From the NCBI GenBank assembly GCA_019057775.1, contig JAHLWT010000156.1:27639-91638 (forward strand): DNA of 64,000 nt, read 5' to 3'. Numbering within the stretch: position 1 is the stretch's first letter; each line of letters begins with the position of its first letter. This DNA is from Promethearchaeota archaeon. GTDB lineage: Archaea > Asgardarchaeota > Lokiarchaeia > Sigynarchaeales > SOKP01. Below the pieces are notes generated by a model that made no database searches, was not told the origin of the DNA, and saw nothing but the letters and a program-made list of their open reading frames with translations. Of the stretch, positions 34,578 to 42,683 are shown piece after piece. A program made the translations under genes and the position numbers.

Positions 34578-35714
34578 ATGAACGATGAACCTATACCTAA
34601 ACTCCAAATTCGGGAGAAAACACCAAGTGAAGAACTAGACAGCATTTCGGATAAGAAACTGTCAAAAAAATTGAAAAAAGAACGGATTAAGCTATATAAA
34701 GAAAAGAGTCAATGGGAGAAAGTTATTAAACAACTTGAAAACTATAAAGAGAATATTGAAGATCTTGAAAAAAAAAGAAAAGAAAAAGAAAATGAAGTAA
34801 AAAATCTTCTCTACCATCGAGATACCTTACGAGATCAATTAAAAGAAACAAAAAATGAATTAGAGCGACAAAGAAATGATTTAGCTGCAAAAGAAAGACT
34901 CTTTAAAACAAAACTTAGAAGTAAAAATGAAGAATTAGATCAGAAAAATGCAGAATTAGAAAAGTTTAAAGAAAAATTAGATAAATTAAGAGAGGATCTA
35001 GTAAAAGATAAAAAATTCTTAGAAAAAGAAAAAACTCGGACAGAGGCTCACGTTAAGGAAATTAAAACTAAAATCCCTGGCTTGGAAAGAAGGGAAAAAG
35101 CTTTAAAGCGGACTAATGAGGATTTAGAAAAAAAATTAATGGATTTAAGAAATGAACTTAAATCTTTAACCAAAGAAAGGGATGCTTTAAATAAGGAAAT
35201 CAACAATTTAAAAAGAGAAATTATTGATGAAAAAAACAGAATTTCTGGCGAAAGGAGAAAATTGAAAGAGGAGAAAGAAAGTGTCCGTTATAAAAAAGAT
35301 GACTTAAACTCAATAAATCGTGAAATTAATAAGAAAAAAGTTGACTTGAAAAAATCGAGGGACAAAGTAGTTAGTGACGTCAATGAACTAGAAAAAAGAA
35401 GACGTAAACAAGAATCAAGATTAAAAGAATTAGAAAGGAAAATTCCTCGTGCAGAAGAAAAGTATCATTCCTTGACTAAGAAAATACCAAATTTAGAGGA
35501 AAAGCTCAGAAGGCTTAATAATGAGTATAAAAATTTGGAGAAAGAGAAAGCAAACATAATTAATGAAAAAAGGATAATTAAGCGTGAAAGGGAAAAGTTA
35601 GACAAAGATAAACAGAGATTTGTGAATGAGAAAAGAAACTTTGAACGAGAAGTAAGAAAGAACAAGGCTATTCCCAAGCATAAGATTAAAACTAAAACTC
35701 CTTCAAAATATTAA
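34578..35714 (+). CDS. Long coiled-coil protein
   Basis: Residues about 25-365 are nearly continuous heptad repeat rich in Lys, Glu, Arg and Leu, with no glycine-rich hinge, no ATPase motif and no membrane segment. Both ends carry a Lys-Thr-Pro motif (REKTPSEEL at the start, KTKTPSKY at the end), the same short motif as in the linkers of Ub1 and Ub2. The protein is probably a fibrous dimer acting as scaffold or cytoskeletal element. It is divergent from Ub2 and followed 11 bases later by the nucleotidyltransferase gene, perhaps co-transcribed. Function unknown. Confidence 0.7.
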   Translation: MNDEPIPKLQIREKTPSEELDSISDKKLSKKLKKERIKLYKEKSQWEKVIKQLENYKENIEDLEKKRKEKENEVKNLLYHRDTLRDQLKETKNELERQRNDLAAKERLFKTKLRSKNEELDQKNAELEKFKEKLDKLREDLVKDKKFLEKEKTRTEAHVKEIKTKIPGLERREKALKRTNEDLEKKLMDLRNELKSLTKERDALNKEINNLKREIIDEKNRISGERRKLKEEKESVRYKKDDLNSINREINKKKVDLKKSRDKVVSDVNELEKRRRKQESRLKELERKIPRAEEKYHSLTKKIPNLEEKLRRLNNEYKNLEKEKANIINEKRIIKREREKLDKDKQRFVNEKRNFEREVRKNKAIPKHKIKTKTPSKY

Positions 35715-35725
35715 TTATTTATATC

Positions 35726-36772
35726 GTGAAGTTTATGAAAATCATTGAAGGAATTGAAGGAGATTATATTGAAACAAAAAAAACCCACTTATTTTTTGAT
35801 GTGAAAGGATTACTTCATCCTAATGAGAGAAAAATTAGCTTCCTAAGATTTTTTCCTCATCCCAAAGGGAGTCGGATAAAAAATAATGTTTCATTTAAAA
35901 AAATCTACAAATTGAGTGATAGATATACTTTTTTGAGAGAAAATTATCCAAATTATCTCTTCTTTTCCAAAGAATTTGATTTAGAGGTTCAAGGCGTAAG
36001 AAATGAAGATATTAAAATGATATATTCTCCAAGGAAATTCTTAAAAGAACTAATTAAAAAAGACCAAGTAACTAGGAGCGAGAATCTTTCAAGGGAATTA
36101 TGTGAATTTTTCATTTCCGAAGGAAATCTCTCAGAAAATTCATTAGGAATCACAGGATCTCTAATGGTAGGGTTGAATACTGATGATTCTGATATAGATT
36201 TAATAATTTATGGTACAGAAAACAGTATTGAATTCCAGAAAACCTTAACAACCATATTGAAAAATTCGAAAATGTGTAGAAAATATAATATGGGTGAGTA
36301 TAAAACTCATTATAAATGGAGATTTGGTGGTTCTGAGATCCCTTTTGAATCATTTCTTAAAAGTGAACAAAGAAAGCTACATCAAGGCAAATATAAGAAT
36401 GTCGATTTTTTTATTAGATACATTAAAAGTCCAGAAGACTGGGGAGGAAATTTCTATGATTATCAGTATAATAATTATGGAAGAATTAAACTTAGAGCAG
36501 AAATCATGGATTCAAAAGATTCTATTTTTACTCCATGTTCATATAAAATCTCTCCCCGAAAAATCTTAGAAAACGGAATTTACCCAAAAAACATTAATAT
36601 AAAGAATATTAGTGAGATAGCTTCATTCAGAGGTAGATTTTGTGAGCAGGTAAAAGATGGGGAGATGGTATTGGTTGAAGGTAAATTAGAAAAAGTAAGT
36701 TTTCAAAACAAGCAAGAATATTTTAGAATCTTGCTAAGCGATCCATTACAAGATAAATTGATAATTATTTAA
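35726..36772 (+). CDS. Predicted nucleotidyltransferase (pol-beta superfamily)
   Basis: The central GSLMVGLNTDDSDIDLIIYG (near residues 147-166) is the GSxxxG...DSDxD signature of the polymerase-beta nucleotidyltransferase fold, with two metal-binding Asp. The N-terminal 130 residues and the C-terminal 80 (ending in a beta-rich KDGEMVLVEGKLEKV) are particular to this archaeal family. Start GTG at 35726, or ATG at 35735. No toxin-antitoxin partner (HEPN) is next to it, so an RNA or small-molecule nucleotidyltransferase is more likely than a MNT antitoxin. Confidence 0.72.
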   Translation: MKFMKIIEGIEGDYIETKKTHLFFDVKGLLHPNERKISFLRFFPHPKGSRIKNNVSFKKIYKLSDRYTFLRENYPNYLFFSKEFDLEVQGVRNEDIKMIYSPRKFLKELIKKDQVTRSENLSRELCEFFISEGNLSENSLGITGSLMVGLNTDDSDIDLIIYGTENSIEFQKTLTTILKNSKMCRKYNMGEYKTHYKWRFGGSEIPFESFLKSEQRKLHQGKYKNVDFFIRYIKSPEDWGGNFYDYQYNNYGRIKLRAEIMDSKDSIFTPCSYKISPRKILENGIYPKNINIKNISEIASFRGRFCEQVKDGEMVLVEGKLEKVSFQNKQEYFRILLSDPLQDKLIII

Positions 36773-36839
36773 CCATAAATAGAAGAATCTAATAAGCTTA
36801 AAATTAACTTTTTTATAAAATCAATATTTTGAGTTATAA

Positions 36840-38150
36840 ATGGATATTTACAACGCCGATCTACATATTCATGGAATCCATTCAATAGCAGTTTCAAAAT
36901 CATTAAATTTAGATACGATGTCTGAAACCTGTATTAAAAAAGGTTTACATATTCTTGGAACAGGTGACATTTTACAACCAGATTGGCTTAAATACATGGA
37001 AAAAAATTTGAAGAAGGATGGGAATGGTGCTTTTTACTATAAAAATGTTTATTTTATTCTCCAAACTGAGATAGAAGATAGTGAAAGTGTACATCAGGTA
37101 ATTTTATTTCCTGACTTCACAGCAGTTAGAGAAATACAAAAAAAATTATCTAAGTATTCTAAAAATATACTAGGAGAATGGGGTGGTCGACCTCACCTAA
37201 ATTTGACTCCTGCAGAGGTAGTTGAGATAGTTATTGATTCAGGATGCTTAATTGGACCTGCTCATGCTTTTACTCCGTTTAAAGCTATATTTAGACAAGG
37301 AAAATTTAAAACATTAAAAGATTGTTATCAAGATGCAGTTAAAAATATCCATTTTCTTGAATTAGGACTATCAGCAGACACAGAATTAGCAGATCGTTTG
37401 GATTGTCTGAAAAATATTACTTTTTTAAGCAATAGTGATGCACACTCACAAAATCCTCGTGCTTTGGGAAGGGAATTCAATAAATTTGAAATTGATAATG
37501 CTTCATTCGAAGAAATTTTACTAGGTATTAAAAGAAAAAATGACCGTAAATTAATTTTAAATGTAGGACTTCATCCAAAATTAGGGAAATATTATAATAT
37601 GTTTTGTCATAAATGTAGAAGGAGAATAATATTCAAAAGAGGGAAAAAAAAAGGTGATACGATACTCAATTATTATTCAATAACAGAGGATTTTATAGTT
37701 TTCTATTCGAATAATCCTTTAATTTCAAGAAAAGAATACATTAACCATGTATCCAAAAATAAAATGATATGTCCCGCGTGTAGAGAAGAATTCAAAAAGA
37801 ATTTTAAAATTAAATTGGGTGTAAGTGAAAGAATTGAGATTATTTCTTCATTTGATAAACCTATCCATCCCAAACATAGACCACCTTATATAAATAGTGT
37901 ACCTTTGATTGATATAATTCGTTCTATAAGGGGAATAAAAAGTACCACTAGTAAATCAGTGTTAAGCGAATATTCCAACATTATTAAAAATTTAGGTGTT
38001 GAATTTGAGATTCTAATTAACACTCCTCTAAATAAAATTGAAGAATTTAATGAAAATATCGCCTCTGTTATTGGGTCAATTCGAAATAATGAGATTAAAT
38101 ATACACCAGGGGGAGGAGGTGCATATGGTCAAATTAATCTTAATATATAA
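36840..38150 (+). CDS. Endonuclease Q family protein (PHP domain, DNA repair)
   Basis: A PHP-domain phosphodiesterase of 436 residues. The opening NADLHIHGIHSIAVS supplies the first HxH; EWGGRPHLNLTPAEVVE, GPAHAFTPF and NSDAHSQNPRALGREF supply further metal ligands. A CxxC...CxxC zinc knuckle (FCHKC and CPAC) follows, as in archaeal EndoQ, and a helix-rich end with PGGGGAYG binds DNA. EndoQ cuts 5' to deaminated bases and abasic sites. It lies 67 bases behind the nucleotidyltransferase, so a shared operon is possible. Confidence 0.88.
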   Translation: MDIYNADLHIHGIHSIAVSKSLNLDTMSETCIKKGLHILGTGDILQPDWLKYMEKNLKKDGNGAFYYKNVYFILQTEIEDSESVHQVILFPDFTAVREIQKKLSKYSKNILGEWGGRPHLNLTPAEVVEIVIDSGCLIGPAHAFTPFKAIFRQGKFKTLKDCYQDAVKNIHFLELGLSADTELADRLDCLKNITFLSNSDAHSQNPRALGREFNKFEIDNASFEEILLGIKRKNDRKLILNVGLHPKLGKYYNMFCHKCRRRIIFKRGKKKGDTILNYYSITEDFIVFYSNNPLISRKEYINHVSKNKMICPACREEFKKNFKIKLGVSERIEIISSFDKPIHPKHRPPYINSVPLIDIIRSIRGIKSTTSKSVLSEYSNIIKNLGVEFEILINTPLNKIEEFNENIASVIGSIRNNEIKYTPGGGGAYGQINLNI

Positions 38151-38173
38151 TGAACAATTGCATTAAATTTCAA

Positions 38174-38413
38174 TTAAACTACAAATTCCAAATTAAGGCT
38201 AAGTAATTCTCCACAACGATTGCAGCACATCCAGTCGAATACCTTCAATGATACTACCATTAGCTCTATATCCTTTCTTAAAAATTGATTTCTAAACGTC
38301 TTCTTGTAATCACCATTCGGACAGGTGATTTTTGCTCTTACTTTTATCAAATCAACACTCTCTGAATCGCTTGACGAGCCATCATTGCTATTTTTTATAT
38401 TATCAATTTCCAT
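38174..38413 (-). CDS. Small hypothetical protein with Cys-rich C-terminus
   Basis: A 79-residue reading frame. The first 20 residues are acidic and Ser-rich; then a Lys/Arg-rich middle (KITCPNGDYKKTF) and a C-terminal WMCCNRCGELLSL with CxxC. Three or four Cys could hold one zinc. I recognise no family. It lies between endoQ and the ftsZ promoter, and its coding character is moderate: it has a normal ATG start and a sequence unlike random translation of AT-rich DNA. Confidence 0.5.
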   Translation of the reverse strand: MEIDNIKNSNDGSSSDSESVDLIKVRAKITCPNGDYKKTFRNQFLRKDIELMVVSLKVFDWMCCNRCGELLSLNLEFVV

Positions 38414-38563
38414 ATCTCTTGCCCCTAAGCATGATAAACATGCAAATATAACCTTATAAACTTTTACTACGGCGTGTTGTCAATTATTTCAGATGAAAAA
38501 ATTGAGATAAATATACAAATTAGGTTAAAAATGCAAATTCCATATTCAGATCTGATAAATATC

Positions 38564-38655
38564 TTACTTCGATGTATTATACTGATATCGTTCTCGTATT
38601 ATACAAATATTACTTCGATATATTATACTGATATCGTTCTCGTATTATAATATAC
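38564..38655. repeat. 46-bp tandem direct repeat at the ftsZ promoter
   Basis: Copy 1 starts at 38564 and copy 2 at 38610, period 46; the first 40 bases differ only once (G to A at repeat position 11). Each copy contains CTGATATCG and ends CGTATTATA. The second copy runs into a TATA-like stretch (38644-38655) about 25 bases ahead of the ftsZ ATG, so the repeat covers the core promoter. The rest of the 263-base gap shows nothing. Two copies only, so not a CRISPR. Confidence 0.75.
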
Positions 38656-38677
38656 AAATTTTATGTGATGATAATTT

Positions 38678-39829
38678 ATGGATGATGAGCCCTTTAATTT
38701 AACGGATATAGCTAAATCACGCGCTTCTGTAAGAGAAAGATTTAATAATATAACAAAACATAACCAAAACCATAATTCAAATCCTAACTGCGACGATGAT
38801 AGCTACCTAGCAGATCTTTTAAAAGTTCTGAAAATTAAATCTTTAGTAGTTGGAGTAGGGGGAGCAGGAAATAACACGGTTTCACGTTTAGAAGATATGG
38901 GTATTATGAATATGAATGCTGAAACTTACAACATAAATACAGATGCTCATGATCTATACTATGCGAATGCTAAACATAAAATTTTAATTGGAAAAGAACG
39001 GTGTCGTGGGTTGGGCTCTGGAAATGACCCTTCAGTAGGTGCTGAAGCTGCAAAAGAAGACCGTGAAAGACTAAGTAAGGCAATGAATGCGGATATTGTC
39101 TTTTTAACTTGTGGCTTAGGTGGTGGTACAGGTACGGGTGCCGCCCCTATTATAGCACAAGAAGCAAAAAAGAACGATGCAATTGTAGTTACTTTTTGTT
39201 CTATTCCCTTTAAATCAGAAGGAGCTCAAAGAGCAGCAAGAGCAAAAGTAGGTTTAAAAAATCTAGCTGAATACTCTGATTTTTTAATCCCAATCCCTAA
39301 TGATAATCTATTAAAAGTTGTTGGACAAGTTCCTATGATTACAGGTTTTAAAATTATGGATGAAGTTCTCATAAGAAACATTGGTGAAGTAGTCAATTTA
39401 ATTAATAATTGCGGTTTAGTGAATATTGATTTTGCTGATGTAAAAAAGGTATTCATAAAGGATGAAAAATATCCAACTGGGTTAATTGGTATTGCAGAAT
39501 CTGGAGGAGATGAATCTGATTTAATTGAAAAAGCAAAATTAGCAATAAATAATCCTCTTATACAAGCGGATGCAAGTCAAGTCAAAAGATGTTTAGTATC
39601 GGTTTCAGGTGATCACACTTTACCACTCACCAAGGTAGATAAAATTATTTCTACGATATCGAATGAAATTCCAGCAGACGCTAATTTAAAATTTGGAGTA
39701 CAGAATAATCCAGATTTAGGATCTAAGATAAAAATAATGGTTATAGCTAATGGACCAGTGTCTCCATACGTTCGAGCAGCTGTAGATTCTGGTTTTGAAG
39801 CAACACCCCAAAGTATTTTTGGTTTTTAA
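38678..39829 (+). CDS. ftsZ: Cell division protein FtsZ
   Basis: Tubulin-superfamily GTPase of 383 residues. GVGGAGNNTVSRL is the N-terminal nucleotide strand and GLGGGTGTGAAPI the tubulin signature, followed by the T7/synergy region with NIDFADVKKVF. A 40-residue Asn-rich N-terminal extension precedes the fold, and the chain ends soon after the second domain (TPQSIFGF), without a long linker and conserved C-terminal peptide. It polymerises at midcell in most archaea. The tandem repeat immediately upstream suggests transcriptional control, and the leader would be very short. Confidence 0.96.
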   Translation: MDDEPFNLTDIAKSRASVRERFNNITKHNQNHNSNPNCDDDSYLADLLKVLKIKSLVVGVGGAGNNTVSRLEDMGIMNMNAETYNINTDAHDLYYANAKHKILIGKERCRGLGSGNDPSVGAEAAKEDRERLSKAMNADIVFLTCGLGGGTGTGAAPIIAQEAKKNDAIVVTFCSIPFKSEGAQRAARAKVGLKNLAEYSDFLIPIPNDNLLKVVGQVPMITGFKIMDEVLIRNIGEVVNLINNCGLVNIDFADVKKVFIKDEKYPTGLIGIAESGGDESDLIEKAKLAINNPLIQADASQVKRCLVSVSGDHTLPLTKVDKIISTISNEIPADANLKFGVQNNPDLGSKIKIMVIANGPVSPYVRAAVDSGFEATPQSIFGF

Positions 39830-39938
39830 GGTTGTTTCATAAATTTAATATTTTTCTTTACTAATTCTAATTCATAGTATTTAGGATTATTAGTTTTTAG
39901 ATAGAATAAGATTCAATTATTATGTAGTGGTTTCTATT

Positions 39939-40385
39939 ATGAGCAAGCAACCTATGCCAGAAGAGGAATTAAGAAGAGAAATTCGAAGTTATTTGGATAC
40001 GAGAAAAGTATTAGTATTATGTACTTGTAATAATAACATTCCTCGTGCTACTCCTATGGATTTTTATACTGAACAAGATAGCTTTAACATATATGTTGGT
40101 CCTGCTCCGGGAAGAAAAGTTAAAAATATAGAAGAGAATCCTTATGTAAGTATAGGTATATATACTCCTATATCAGAAGGAAAAATACAAGGCATGCAAA
40201 TTACTGCTTCAGGGAGAGAAAGATTAATTTTTTTAAGAGCGGGTGATGAAGAATTCGAGAAAGTCCAGAAGATTGTACGCGGAAAGAGAAAATTATTATT
40301 AAAGATAATTCCAGAAAAAATAGAATTACTCGATTATGATTTCGCGAAAAAGGGATATTCACGACTTCAAGTTTTAACATTATAA
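39939..40385 (+). CDS. Pyridoxamine 5'-phosphate oxidase-like split-barrel protein
   Basis: About 148 residues of a single flavin split barrel. RSYLDTRKVLVLCTCNNNIPRATPMDF is the opening strand pair, FNIYVGPAPGRKVKNIEENPYVSIGIY the conserved Lys-Val-x-Asn-Ile helix, and GMQITASGRERLI the third strand. Such proteins bind FMN, F420 or heme and reduce diverse substrates. The start is taken at the ATG at 39939; a GTG at 39927 is possible. It stands alone downstream of ftsZ and converges with the DEAD-box gene. Confidence 0.75.
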   Translation: MSKQPMPEEELRREIRSYLDTRKVLVLCTCNNNIPRATPMDFYTEQDSFNIYVGPAPGRKVKNIEENPYVSIGIYTPISEGKIQGMQITASGRERLIFLRAGDEEFEKVQKIVRGKRKLLLKIIPEKIELLDYDFAKKGYSRLQVLTL

Positions 40386-40423
40386 AATAGAAAAAATAAC
40401 TTTTGAAATATTTACTTTTAGAA

Positions 40424-41944
40424 TTACTTTTGCTTTATTTTACGGCGTCCAATGATGTAGGGGTGGTTTCGGACTATTTTCACGCGCATTCGAATTAATC
40501 TCTCGATCTCTTTTAATTGTTTGTGTTGGCTCTCTTCGCAGAATGCAAAAGCAGTCCCTCCCGCACCTGCTCTTGCCGTTCGGCCGATGCGATGCAAATA
40601 GGTATCCGGTGCATCTGGTAAGTCAAATTGGATAACATGTGAGATGTTATCTACGTCAAGACCGCGCGAAGCAACATCGGTAGCTACCAACACTCGAGCT
40701 TTTCCGGTACGAAAGTTTTTAAGCGCAATTTGACGTGCAGTTTGTGATTTATTTCCATGTATCGACTCAGCGCGTATTCCTTTCCTTTGCAATTTCTTAA
40801 CGACACGATTCGCGCCATGCTTGGTCCGCGTAAAAACCAGTGCTCGTGTAATAGTTGAATCAGCGAGTAAATATTCCAACAAAGCTTGTTTTTTTTCTTT
40901 CAATATAAAAAATGCAGCTTGGTTAATAATATCCAAGGTGGGTTTGTCGGGAGATATATTTATTTCTACAGGATCATGGAGAATACTTTTTGCGAATTTA
41001 ATTATTTCACGAGGTATTGTAGCAGAAAAAAGTAAGGTCTGTCGGTTTTTCTGTGGCACCATCTTGACGATAGAACGAATATCGTGGATGAAACCCATAT
41101 CAAGCATTCTGTCGCCTTCGTCCAAAATCAACACCTCGACATGGCCCAGATTTATATGGCCTTGCCTTATCAAGTCGAGTAATCGACCGGGTGTCGCAAC
41201 TATAATATCTACTCCTTGCGTTAATTTTTTTACCTGTGGATTTTGTCCAACACCACCGTAAATGACAGTACTTCTTAGACCGGTATATTTTCCGTAAATG
41301 TTGAAACTGTCCCCAATCTGGATCGCCAGCTCCCTCGTGGGTGCAAGCACTAAAACCCTTACTCGACGTAGGAGTTGTTTTTTGATGTTATTTGTGACAT
41401 TCGATCGGTTTTGACTGTCTGAGTTTTTACTCAAACGCTGCATAGTAGGAAGTGCAAATGCTGCAGTTTTACCCGTTCCAGTCTGAGCACACCCTAGCAA
41501 ATCTTGTCCATTCAAAACGATAGGAATTGCCCGAACTTGGATTGGTGTCGGCTCTACATAGCCAGCATCCTTTATTGCGCGCAATAATTCTGGCTTTAAG
41601 CCGAGCTCAGCAAATTTTATACTAATCCCAACTTGATCAGACTGTAGTATCTTGTTTTCTTCTTCGAACCGTTTTACTTCAAGAGCAGCGGGTCCTTTTT
41701 CTTGTTTTTGGATTGCAAAAGTAATACGATCGCCAGTGGCGATAGGTACATCCTCGTGCGGTTGCAGTGCAGTATGGTGTAAAAAAACATCTTCACTGTT
41801 CATATCGGATGTAATAAATCCAAATCCTTTCTTTTCATTATACCATTTGACCGTTCCGGTCATTCTATATGTATCTTTTAACATTTTATTAACATTTTTC
41901 TTTCTGTTGTGGGTTTCTCCTATACCTACACTCACATAAATCAT
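40424..41944 (-). CDS. Cold-shock domain fused to DEAD-box RNA helicase
   Basis: Residues about 28-95 are a cold-shock domain (TGTVKWYNEKKGFGFI with RNP1, then DVFLHHTAL). The rest is an RhlE-like helicase with Q motif, AQTGTGKT, PTRELA, TPGR, DEGD (a DEAD variant), SAT, ARVLVATDVASRGLD and HRIGRTARAG. It should unwind or remodel RNA. The 5' end has an unusually strong GGAGG that abuts the ATG at 41944 but sits 9 bases ahead of a GTG at 41935, the likelier start; a longer frame begins at 42007. G+C is visibly higher than in neighbours (about 47% in a sampled line near 40.45 kb), pointing to transfer from bacteria. Confidence 0.92.
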   Translation of the reverse strand: MIYVSVGIGETHNRKKNVNKMLKDTYRMTGTVKWYNEKKGFGFITSDMNSEDVFLHHTALQPHEDVPIATGDRITFAIQKQEKGPAALEVKRFEEENKILQSDQVGISIKFAELGLKPELLRAIKDAGYVEPTPIQVRAIPIVLNGQDLLGCAQTGTGKTAAFALPTMQRLSKNSDSQNRSNVTNNIKKQLLRRVRVLVLAPTRELAIQIGDSFNIYGKYTGLRSTVIYGGVGQNPQVKKLTQGVDIIVATPGRLLDLIRQGHINLGHVEVLILDEGDRMLDMGFIHDIRSIVKMVPQKNRQTLLFSATIPREIIKFAKSILHDPVEINISPDKPTLDIINQAAFFILKEKKQALLEYLLADSTITRALVFTRTKHGANRVVKKLQRKGIRAESIHGNKSQTARQIALKNFRTGKARVLVATDVASRGLDVDNISHVIQFDLPDAPDTYLHRIGRTARAGAGGTAFAFCEESQHKQLKEIERLIRMRVKIVRNHPYIIGRRKIKQK

Positions 41945-42213
41945 CCTCCTTTTATTTTGGAAAAATTTATGAGCGGGTTTCATCATTGAAATAATTAAGT
42001 ACCCCATCTCAGAAGAAGAAATTATAATTGATGCAATTATCTAAAGTGCATCGAAAATATCTTATTATTCGACGAATAAATGTTCAATCTTGAATATTTA
42101 AAAGTAATAATTACTAAAAAAAACCCCATTATTTAGTAGAAAAGAGTTACACTGCCTATATATTTTTGGTATTTAAAAAATCTTTTATAAAATAACGTTA
42201 TATTGACAATTAC

Positions 42214-42435
42214 TTATTGTTTAGAGCTAATTATTTCTTTCACTCGCCCAACTTCACCGTTCCTCATCCGGACTTTAATCCCATAATGGTGATTAGGGGA
42301 GTTTGTAAGCACATCTTTGACTATACCCTCGGTTAACTTACCAGATCGCTGATCTTTCTTTAATACGATTAAAACTCGCATACCTGCTTTAATATTTATT
42401 CGCTTTGTTCCCTTCAATTTAATTATCCAAGCCAC
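42214..42435 (-). CDS. YwbE-like (DUF2196) small protein
   Basis: A 73-residue protein matching the YwbE family throughout: IKAGMRVLIVLKKDQRSGKL, TEGIVKDVLTN, HHYGIKVRMRNGEVGRVKEI. It is a small SH3-like beta-barrel of unknown role, found mostly in bacteria and some archaea. It lies 206 bases upstream of the cold-shock/DEAD-box gene on the same strand and shares that gene's raised G+C, so the two may have arrived together. RNA binding would fit the fold and the neighbour but is inferred. Confidence 0.82.
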   Translation of the reverse strand: MAWIIKLKGTKRINIKAGMRVLIVLKKDQRSGKLTEGIVKDVLTNSPNHHYGIKVRMRNGEVGRVKEIISSKQ

Positions 42436-42531
42436 TTGTGGGTGTTTTTTAATAAAGTAATTGTTCCCTTCATTTTATCTTTTGCCTTTGTCCCCTCATT
42501 ATTGCTAATTATTCAAGAACATATTACCTTC

Positions 42532-42584
42532 GGAAGTTACTTCCACCCGCAAAAAGACTCTTTATACCTCAATTTTGCTTGAGG
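42532..42584. other. Two short inverted repeats between YwbE-like gene and alaS
   Basis: GGAAGTTACTTCC (42532-42544) is a perfect 13-base palindrome around one T. Then CCTCAA and TTGAGG (42567-42584) form a 6-bp stem with a 6-base loop. Both lie in the 248-base divergent gap ahead of alaS and the transferred block. They may be operator-like or the base of a transcript hairpin; no T-tract follows that would mark a terminator. Confidence 0.35.
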
Positions 42585-42683
42585 TTTAATGATGTAAAAA
42601 ATGTAGGGGTAAATGTTTTAGGAGAAAATGAATTCATTTATTTAATACAAATAAAAATTCTCGAAAACTTCTAACTGATTATT

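Noticed and set aside
34578..35714. Coiled-coil protein considered as SMC or Rad50
   Set aside because: No Walker A, Walker B or signature motif and no hinge, so it is a plain coiled coil.
38564..38655. Tandem repeat considered as a CRISPR fragment
   Set aside because: Two directly adjacent copies without unique spacers, and no cas genes in the window.
40821..41261. 146-codon frame opposite the DEAD-box helicase
   Set aside because: Explained by the raised G+C and codon bias of the helicase; no homologous features.
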